Assembly (NCBI GenBank): GCA_002314565.1
Contig: DCGL01000075.1
Span: forward strand, 219-11,077
Direction: 5' to 3'
Source: Clostridiales bacterium UBA1779
GTDB lineage: Bacteria > Bacillota > Clostridia > Oscillospirales > CAG-272
Length of the DNA stretch: 10,859 nt
The position numbers and the translations under genes are program-made. The notes under the pieces were generated by a model. That model was not told the origin of the DNA. It saw only the letters and a list, made by a program, of their open reading frames with translations, and did no database searches. The number at the start of each line of letters is the position of its first letter. Position 1 is the stretch's first letter. Of this stretch, positions 7,201 to 10,859 are shown one piece after another.

Positions 7201-8608
7201 TTTCAGGGACGTTCTCGGTCTTGACAAAGTATACGCAGATGACGATTTCTTTATGATAGGCGGCTCTTCAATTTCGGCAATTCAGGTTGTTGTAAAATGC
7301 AACAATGCAGGCTTCGAAATAGTCTTCAAAAATCTGTTTGCAAATCCGACCCCACACTCGCTGTCAGAGTTTATTCTCGGAAGACGCGAAACGTCTGCCT
7401 ACGCACCTGACGAAAAAGAATCAGAACGGTACGATTACAGCGCATTGCAGTATAACACCGTTGAAAACGTTGATGAAATCACGTCGGGGGATATCGGCGA
7501 CGTGCTTCTCACGGGAAGCACGGGCTTTCTCGGAAGCCATATTCTGAAAGAACTGCTTGACAATACCTCATCCCGGGTTATATGTCTTGTGCGTTCAAAG
7601 GAAGGAATGGACGCTGCGACCAGACTTCAGATGATGATGACCTATTACTTTGAAGACTGGTACGGTAAAGACAAGAGCAGCCGTGTGACGCTTATTGACG
7701 GTGAACTCGGTGACCTCAAAGCAATGAAACAGCTGGAAGCTCTTCATTTTGATACGATAATCAACAGTGCAGCAAACGTCAAGCACTTTGCGGCGGGGGA
7801 CGAACTTCTGAAAGACAATTATTCGGCGGTCGAAAATCTCATTGAGCTGGCAGAAAAGACCGGTACGCTGCTTGTCCAGATATCATCAACCAGTGTAAGC
7901 GGTGAAGCGGTCGAAGGAAAGGTTTCCGATGACTTTATGTTCAGGGAATGTAACCTCAACATCGGTCAGTCTCTTGAAAACAAATACGTTTATTCAAAAT
8001 ATCAGGCAGAACAGGCAATAATTGATGCAATCTCACGAAATCGCATCAAAGGAAAAATCATTCGTCTCGGTAACCTGATGGCGCGTTTTGATGACAGCGA
8101 ATTTCAGATCAATGCACGTTCAAACGGATTTCTCAAGCAGTTTGCAGGATATAAAAAACTCGGTATGTTTTCTGTCAGTCAGCTGGACAAGGAAATTGAG
8201 TTTTCGCCTATTGACGCAACTGCCAGAGCCGTCGTTCTGCTTTCGGGAACACCGCTGAAGTTCACGGTTTTCCATGCCAAAAACTGCAACACCATTCATT
8301 ACGGGTATCTCATACGTGCTATGCAGAAAGAAGGAATTGACATACGCATCGTAAATGATGATGTTTTTGCAGATACGGTAAAACAGCATCTACTGAAAGA
8401 AAAAGAAGTACTTGAACTGTCATCGCTTATTGCATACAGAGACAATACACGTGCAGGTGAAGCAGAAAAAATTATGCACCAGATTGAATCGGATGCAACG
8501 TTCACAACAAAAGCACTTTACCGTCTGGGCTTTGCCTGGCCGCTCATCAGCAGCGATTATCTTGAAAATATGGTGCAGACACTTATCGCACTCGGTTTTT
8601 TTGCATAA
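1268..8608 (+). CDS. Two-module NRPS with terminal reductase (C-A-PCP-C-A-PCP-R)
   Basis: This 2446-residue nonribosomal peptide synthetase should make an N-acyl dipeptide aldehyde. Domains by motif are C1 (about 11-425, HHTIFDG at 135), A1 (443-950), PCP1 (957-1025), C2 (1041-1455, HHIIADG at 1165), A2 (1474-1955), PCP2 (1968-2036) and a short-chain-dehydrogenase-type reductase (2076-2440). All catalytic motifs needed for two complete modules are present. There is no epimerisation, methylation or thioesterase domain, so L-residues and reductive release are expected. C1 has no upstream carrier, implying that it acylates the first aminoacyl group from an external acyl donor; it could instead accept a chain from another synthetase outside the window. 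The ATG at 1268 is chosen because the first C motif begins ten residues in; the ribosome-binding site is weak (no GGAGG). Holo-enzyme formation needs a phosphopantetheinyl transferase encoded elsewhere. Related gut clostridial enzymes yield dipeptide aldehydes and pyrazinones. The product here is not identifiable from sequence alone. Confidence 0.95.
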   Translation: MSIEKRRSTSHPLTNSQLGIYLECLDKDKNNGYLMPLTFHFPKDKIDANKLSEAFHTVSLTYSAFSTVIRTEGSQPVMLLTNEELPYLQIADTSEADAEKCRKELLINFSFDGSLLWRGKIYRTEKEIILALVLHHTIFDGTSIAVLNKALAAAYVGEALPSEDGTVFDFQTAEEKMLRSGTAADAAAFFENCFDGYESDSNIRPDKVSEGKRIPASVIYPVNLTENLIKTFASENEVNENTVFLSAFTFALAKFNNQNESVFSSVESGRFGGGYENSIGMFVKSFPLRFTVDEQLSSADFVKGIKKRYFDTLTHNHTDYMKLVKSYPGCADVEFIYQGKILKTFPVNGADTVIDILDTYEAVSNFNVLVFKDDGRYRIWTGYDSSMYTKELIDCFAELYVTVLSELLSGKKLCEFNLVSRKSRDFIDESNRTEKENASCLTVNRLFENAVSEYPERTAVSFENRKITYRELGKLTHSLASYINSKGLGKEDFIPILIPRNEYMPICALGVILSGAAYQPLDPAYPEERLNFMVSDSHARLLIADRRLVHLVGEYHGEIIYTDEIETLPDINDEKKEHNSPAASPCSEVCVNGVLPDSAPEDAALLIYTSGTTGTPKGCILENRNIAGFYFNHRKNVELSENSKVATIASFGFDAAAMDIFTTLLCGAELCIIPDEIKLDIPEVEKFYVEHGITNGFMTTQLGRMFLSQTKCMTLRHFVLGGEKLVPFTPPEWVVCHNDYGPSEALAYICGFVIKDDSLIQPIGTPSDNTKLYITDANNRLLPPGACGELCIAGVQVGRAYLNRPEKTAEAFIENPFCDSPAYRRLYKTGDIVRMLPDGNYDYVGRRDGQVKIRGFRVELTEIEQVIRDYPGIRNASVQAFDDTASGKYLAAFVVSDTPVDITDFNEFIMNRKPAYMVPAVTVQLDNIPVNANGKVDKRKLPKPEMRFDTAVKPETPSQQKIFDAVSQILGTDGFGIDTDLYLCGLSSIGCIRLCAALAENFGTPVQMKDIRNNSTVRKLDSFLSSVPRSSVQKHIAQKDYPLTKTQEGILVECISKPESTFYNIPLLLEISSEIDTDKLKHAIVKTVKAHPYLETELFTDKTGTVRQRRKSPSVFSEADIETVTEKSREEILRNAVTPFALTGSRLFRFRIYRGESTYLFFEIHHIIADGTSINVLMRDVQLAYKGETPENEEYDSFDLALDEAEKRNSSLLDEAENHFRQLLDGLDMNYLPGADRLPAAMRSSGVYSSYETLASAGKAAEFCSANNLSLNSMLCSAFGFLLAKYAGTEYSVFNTVYNGRNDSRTASTVGMLVKTLPVVCRIDRDNSLDIAKDVTAQLIDSMSNDLYSFAEICRNFGVKNDVIFVFQGNSFSFDSFCGKKSQKIDAELSESKMPLSIQTLIENGRFRYIAEYDTNLYTEAFISTFLTVFDKVISCFVSGERVADISLLTPELTAALDETNRTEFPYDTTKTITDYYAEQVKRNPGKCAVVNKDKTYTFGNAYDISCRIAAFLVKKGIKRGDIVAILIPRDETMLLSAHGVIMSGAAYLGLDPSYPSERLNFMLEDCSARLVIANRSLEGLIDGYKGDILYTDEFDSLPEAADFNYAEYVSPDNIALVVYSSGTTGVPKGALLCHKNIVCFYQNYTHDMEIAEGSHIAMYASFGFDGGAMDIFCSPMAGATLHIIPDDIRLDLEKLEQFYVQNRISSGFMTTQVGSMFIRNTQCKTLKHFQVGGEKLIPALPPEWITFGNGYGPSETMCYVNNYTITDTGNLQPIGKPNRNIKEYVIDKFGHRLPFGACGELCISGGQTGLGYLNRPEKTAQAFVDNPFCKVKPYDRMYRTGDIVRQLPDGNYVFEGRRDGQVKIRGFRVELSEIEQIIRDYPPVRNAAVQAFDSPAGGKYIAAYVTSDEKVDINGLNSFISSKKPDYMVPAVTVQIDEIPLTANGKIDKRKLPAPAMTNSKKGAEPANETEEALCGIFRDVLGLDKVYADDDFFMIGGSSISAIQVVVKCNNAGFEIVFKNLFANPTPHSLSEFILGRRETSAYAPDEKESERYDYSALQYNTVENVDEITSGDIGDVLLTGSTGFLGSHILKELLDNTSSRVICLVRSKEGMDAATRLQMMMTYYFEDWYGKDKSSRVTLIDGELGDLKAMKQLEALHFDTIINSAANVKHFAAGDELLKDNYSAVENLIELAEKTGTLLVQISSTSVSGEAVEGKVSDDFMFRECNLNIGQSLENKYVYSKYQAEQAIIDAISRNRIKGKIIRLGNLMARFDDSEFQINARSNGFLKQFAGYKKLGMFSVSQLDKEIEFSPIDATARAVVLLSGTPLKFTVFHAKNCNTIHYGYLIRAMQKEGIDIRIVNDDVFADTVKQHLLKEKEVLELSSLIAYRDNTRAGEAEKIMHQIESDATFTTKALYRLGFAWPLISSDYLENMVQTLIALGFFA
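1298..4357 (+). other. NRPS module 1 (C1-A1-PCP1)
   Basis: A1 carries YTSGTTGTPKG (608-618), FGFDAAAM (A4, 651-658), NDYGPSE (A5, 738-744), YKTGD (827-831) and the catalytic lysine K935 in NANGKVD. Ungapped hand alignment with GrsA-PheA between A4 and 278 gives the specificity code D654 A655 M658 F697 V719 G721 D739 A747 Y748 K935. Compared with A2, about 17 extra residues lie between motifs A2 and A3 (around 572-600), rich in polar and small residues. The carrier serine is S987 in LCGLSS, where the usual first glycine of LGGxSS is cysteine. Confidence 0.85.
4379..7387 (+). other. NRPS module 2 (C2-A2-PCP2)
   Basis: A2 carries YSSGTTGVPKG (1620-1630), FGFDGGAM (1663-1670), GYGPSET (1751-1757), YRTGD (1839-1843) and K1947 in TANGKID. 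The hand-derived code is D1666 G1667 M1670 F1709 Q1731 G1733 G1751 C1759 Y1760 K1947. PCP2 has a canonical IGGSS with S2001 as the phosphopantetheine site. A1 and A2 are close paralogues: residues 839-882 and 1851-1894 match at 36 of 44 positions. Their DNA differs at many synonymous sites, so the duplication is not recent. Confidence 0.85.
7493..8605 (+). other. NRPS terminal thioester reductase domain
   Basis: TGSTGFLG at 2082-2089 is the NAD(P)H-binding glycine-rich loop. Y2240 and K2244 in YVYSK form the active-site YxxxK, and the Ser/Thr of the triad lies in ISSTSV (S2207 or T2208). This belongs to the extended short-chain dehydrogenase family found in Lys2, carboxylic acid reductases and AusA. 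It reduces the carrier-bound thioester to a free aldehyde. With no further domain downstream this is the chain-release step. Further reduction to an alcohol cannot be excluded from sequence. Confidence 0.9.
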
Positions 8609-8640
8609 CAAAAAAAGCACATAATAGCGCCCATAATGTC

Positions 8641-8672
8641 CGGTATATATAATACAATTTAATTTAATACCG
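8641..8672 (+). promoter_or_regulatory. AT-rich element with perfect -10 hexamer in an inverted repeat
   Basis: The 101-base gap between the synthetase and the STAS gene contains TATAAT (8648-8653), overlapping a second -10-like TACAAT (8653-8658). Both are framed by CGGTAT (8641-8646) and its reverse complement ATACCG (8667-8672). No acceptable -35 lies 15-19 bases upstream. It could be an internal promoter needing an activator or served by another sigma factor, with the flanking arms as operator. It could also be chance in an AT-rich gap. Confidence 0.3.
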
Positions 8673-8680
8673 ATAATTAC

Positions 8681-8692
8681 GGCACCTGTGCC
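8681..8692 (+). promoter_or_regulatory. Short palindrome next to the STAS ribosome-binding site
   Basis: GGCAC-CT-GTGCC is a perfect 5-bp-armed palindrome ending six bases before the AGGA of the STAS gene. It could be a protein-binding site, or a small RNA hairpin that tunes ribosome access. There is no T run, so it is not a terminator. Confidence 0.3.
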
Positions 8693-8709
8693 ACAGAAAG
8701 GAACTTTTC

Positions 8710-9006
8710 ATGAATTACGAAATCAAAAAGGAAAACGGCAATACTTACGTAAAAATTAACACCAGGATTGACTCGACCACAGCCGCCGAATATGATGCCA
8801 TACTGAAAGCCGAAGTTCCGGCGGTTGAAAAATCTCTGATACTCGATTTCAAAAACGTAGATTTCATATCTTCAATAGGCCTTCGTGTTCTTGTTGCTGC
8901 CTATAAACAGCTGAACGGCAAAGAATTAATTATTACTGATGCGAACAACTCAGTCAGAGAAATTTTCAGGCTTTCAGGTCTTTTGTCTCTCTTCACTCTG
9001 AAATAA
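8710..9006 (+). CDS. STAS-domain anti-sigma factor antagonist (SpoIIAA/RsbV type)
   Basis: This is a 98-residue single STAS domain, the normal length for the SpoIIAA/RsbV family. Such proteins bind an RsbW-like kinase when unphosphorylated, freeing its sigma factor or other partner, and lose that ability once a conserved serine is phosphorylated. The phosphoacceptor loop is DFISSIGLRVL (51-61); alignment to the FMDSSGL loop of SpoIIAA places the target serine at S55. The residue before it is Ser54 rather than the usual Asp. The start is supported by AGGA (8699-8702) seven bases upstream of the ATG. It lies 101 bases after the synthetase on the same strand and one base before the phosphatase/kinase gene, its obvious partner. 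Co-transcription with the synthetase is possible because no clear terminator separates them. Confidence 0.9.
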   Translation: MNYEIKKENGNTYVKINTRIDSTTAAEYDAILKAEVPAVEKSLILDFKNVDFISSIGLRVLVAAYKQLNGKELIITDANNSVREIFRLSGLLSLFTLK

Positions 9007-9007
9007 T

Positions 9008-10804
9008 ATGATATCGGAAAACTTTAAACGCGAATTCTTAAAGGAAGAACCGTCTGCCGACGAATTTCTGAAGAATGAGTACCGCACAAATAAAGCCATC
9101 AGCATCTGTTTGCTCGGTTTTGTCGTTTTGGGAATAATCAATGACGCGCTGCTGGGGTATGATGCTCTTCAGCAGCAGTACCTATACCGCTGCTTATTCA
9201 TACCGATAAACAGTCTTCTTGTTTTAATGGTTCTTATTTCCGCGATTTACCGTTTTGAGAAGCGCTGGATCAAATACATGCTGCTCATCGGAATTATTCT
9301 TGCCAGCACGGCTGCATTCTTCGCATTTACAATATATACGCTCTATCTGATTCTTGTGCCGATATTTATCTCTGCAAGATATTTTGACAGAAAGCTTATC
9401 GTGTACGTTTCTGCAATTACTGCCGGACTGTTTCTTATTGCCTGTATTCTGAACGTTGCACTGGAGCCTGTTTCGGAAACCGTCAGACTACTGCATCAGA
9501 ACGCATTGTTCAATACCTGGACACGTTTTTTTGATGCAGCCGCCTACATTACAATTCCCTGCCTGCTTGCAATGGTAATTCTGTCGGTTTTTGCAGTCAA
9601 TATGACGGCAAGCGGCGGAAGACTGATTGCTTCAAAGGTTAAAAGTACTCAGATTATTGCGGCCGTCGATGCAGAAATCAATACTGCCGCACATATTCAG
9701 AAAAGTGTGCTTCCGTCGCAGGAATTCACAAGTTCCGACGGAAATTTCGAGCTGTACGCCTATGAATCCCCCGCAAAAGAAGTTTGCGGTGACTTCTACG
9801 ATTATTTTATGCTGAATGACAACATTCTTGCCGTAATCGTTGCCGACGTGTCTGATAAAGGCATTCCGGCTGCAATGTTTATGATGTCTGCGAAGAAGGT
9901 ACTGCAATGTGCCATTCTCAGCCGCAACAGCCTTGAAGAAGCAATAGAGCTTGCAAACAGACTGATATGCAATGACAACAAGTCGGATATGTTTCTGACA
10001 CTCTGGATGGGCCTTATCGACACGCGCAGCGGGATAGGCAAATACGTCAACGCAGGTCACCCGTATCCCCTCATACGGCACGCTGACGGCTCTGTAGGCT
10101 TTATTGAGAACGAACCCGATCTATTTATAGGGAATTTTCCCGAACGTACTCCTGCGGTTCACACATTACGTATGAAGCCGGGTGATACTCTTGTGATATA
10201 TACAGACGGACTTACGGATGCAGCAGATGAAAACGGTAAGCCTTTCACTGCAGACAGAATCAGGGAGCAGCTGACCGTGGGTGATTTCAGTGCAGCACAG
10301 ACGTCTGACCGCATCGTAAATGCCGTTCACTCTTTTTCTGAAACTTCTCATCCCTTTGACGATATCAAGGTTACGGTATTGAGATGCAATAATCTGTCAT
10401 CCCCCACTGAACTGAAGCTTTCGGTAAAAATCGGAATTGAAGGAACGGCACTGATAAGCAATACCGTTTTGAATGCTTTGAAAGCCTGCGCTTGTCCGGA
10501 TGACAAAAGGCGCAGCATATGCGTTGCCGTTGATGAAATATGTCACAACATATCGGAATATGCATATTCCGCGGACGGCGGTGATATCATTTTCTCAGCC
10601 CTGATTTTTGACAACTGTCTCGAAATGACATTCCAAGACAACGGAATCCCCTTCAATCCTCTGAATTATGAAACGGTTCCGTCTGACGTACTGCAGATAG
10701 GCGGTCTTGGAATCAGCCTTGTCAAACAGTTGGCAGATAGCATATCTTATGATTATGCAGACGGACAAAATCGTTTGTCTATGCTGTTTATATGGAAAAT
10801 CTGA
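9008..10804 (+). CDS. Membrane PP2C (SpoIIE-type) phosphatase fused to RsbW-like ATPase
   Basis: This 598-residue protein has about six transmembrane helices (near 29-48, 60-80, 88-108, 109-124, 129-151 and 178-199). A linker with the AHIQKSVLP motif (228-236) follows, then a PP2C/SpoIIE phosphatase (about 240-460) and a GHKL ATPase of the RsbW class (about 466-598). Phosphatase metal ligands are visible in GDFYD (261-265), ADVSDKG (279-285), YTDG (398-401) and DD (451-452). The kinase has an N box with E510 and N514 and G boxes at DNG (544-546) and GGLGIS (565-570), so both activities look intact. The natural substrate is the adjacent STAS protein: the phosphatase half would reactivate it, the kinase half would phosphorylate or sequester it. 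The ATG follows the STAS stop by one base and has no good ribosome-binding site, implying translational coupling. The membrane part is the likely sensor. I see no known ligand-binding motif in it. Confidence 0.92.
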   Translation: MISENFKREFLKEEPSADEFLKNEYRTNKAISICLLGFVVLGIINDALLGYDALQQQYLYRCLFIPINSLLVLMVLISAIYRFEKRWIKYMLLIGIILASTAAFFAFTIYTLYLILVPIFISARYFDRKLIVYVSAITAGLFLIACILNVALEPVSETVRLLHQNALFNTWTRFFDAAAYITIPCLLAMVILSVFAVNMTASGGRLIASKVKSTQIIAAVDAEINTAAHIQKSVLPSQEFTSSDGNFELYAYESPAKEVCGDFYDYFMLNDNILAVIVADVSDKGIPAAMFMMSAKKVLQCAILSRNSLEEAIELANRLICNDNKSDMFLTLWMGLIDTRSGIGKYVNAGHPYPLIRHADGSVGFIENEPDLFIGNFPERTPAVHTLRMKPGDTLVIYTDGLTDAADENGKPFTADRIREQLTVGDFSAAQTSDRIVNAVHSFSETSHPFDDIKVTVLRCNNLSSPTELKLSVKIGIEGTALISNTVLNALKACACPDDKRRSICVAVDEICHNISEYAYSADGGDIIFSALIFDNCLEMTFQDNGIPFNPLNYETVPSDVLQIGGLGISLVKQLADSISYDYADGQNRLSMLFIWKI

Positions 10805-10818
10805 ATGCATACAGATAA

Positions 10819-10859
10819 GGCGACTTTTAAAAATGTCATCGACTTTTTTAACAGTCGCC
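10819..10859 (+). terminator. Long imperfect hairpin after the phosphatase/kinase gene
   Basis: GGCGACT (10819-10825) pairs with AGTCGCC (10853-10859). Inside it, after one mismatch, 7 more pairs form (10827-10833 with 10845-10851); after another mismatch, GTC/GAC close a 3-base loop. It starts 15 bases after the stop codon, as expected for an intrinsic terminator. The window ends at the last base of the stem, so any T tract and further pairing cannot be seen. Confidence 0.6.

Noticed and set aside
1268..8608. Lys2-type alpha-aminoadipate reductase or carboxylic acid reductase
   Set aside because: These have one A-PCP-R set. This protein has two complete C-A-PCP modules before the reductase, which fits peptide synthesis.
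8596..8616. T7/A7 inverted repeat at the end of the synthetase as a terminator
   Set aside because: The stem would be purely A-T, overlaps the stop codon, and lacks a GC-rich arm followed by T residues.
9311..9323. GCTGCATTCTTCG in the phosphatase gene, identical to 49-61 in the left repeat cluster
   Set aside because: A 13-base match inside a membrane-helix coding stretch (Ala-Ala-Phe-Phe) without the paired arm. Most likely chance.
9632..10081. 149-residue open frame on the minus strand inside the phosphatase gene
   Set aside because: Antisense to the conserved PP2C core motifs, with no ribosome-binding site or domain. It is a shadow frame.

Overview
The window looks like a chromosomal segment of a gut- or rumen-type member of the Clostridia, most likely close to Ruminococcus (Oscillospiraceae/Ruminococcaceae). 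This is an inference. It rests on the moderate-to-low GC content, the sigma-A style promoters, the style of the large peptide synthetase and the SpoIIE/RsbW-type signalling proteins. No marker gene that would fix the taxonomy is present.

Layout from left to right. Positions 1-156 hold a short repeat cluster with no gene: a direct repeat 124 bp apart and two 11-bp inverted repeats built on AAGAATGC(AGC). A minus-strand metallophosphoesterase (185-763) follows, driven by a perfect TTGACA-17-TATAAT promoter at 846-874. A small plus-strand reading frame of unknown function (868-1113) begins inside that promoter and ends just before a strong hairpin (1136-1167). A promoter with an extended -10 (1194-1222) then leads into the dominant gene, a 2446-residue nonribosomal peptide synthetase (1268-8608) with the order C-A-PCP-C-A-PCP-reductase. 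After a 101-bp AT-rich gap come a STAS-domain anti-sigma-factor antagonist (8710-9006) and, one base later, a membrane protein fusing a PP2C/SpoIIE phosphatase to an RsbW-like ATPase (9008-10804). The window ends in a long terminator-like hairpin (10819-10859).

The synthetase is the most interesting item. An N-terminal condensation domain with no upstream carrier suggests acylation of the first amino acid. The two modules would make a dipeptide and the terminal reductase would release it as an aldehyde. The expected product is therefore an N-acyl dipeptide aldehyde, a class known for inhibiting proteases; related gut clostridial synthetases make dipeptide aldehydes and pyrazinones. Hand-extracted specificity codes are DAMFVGDAYK (module 1) and DGMFQGGCYK (module 2). 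Neither matches a standard code I remember, so the amino acids remain open.

The STAS and phosphatase/kinase genes form a compact partner-switching pair: the phosphatase half should remove, and the kinase half add, a phosphate on the STAS protein. No sigma factor is visible. Whether this pair controls the synthetase is a hypothesis supported only by same-strand adjacency. No phosphopantetheinyl transferase, thioesterase, MbtH-like protein or exporter lies inside the window.
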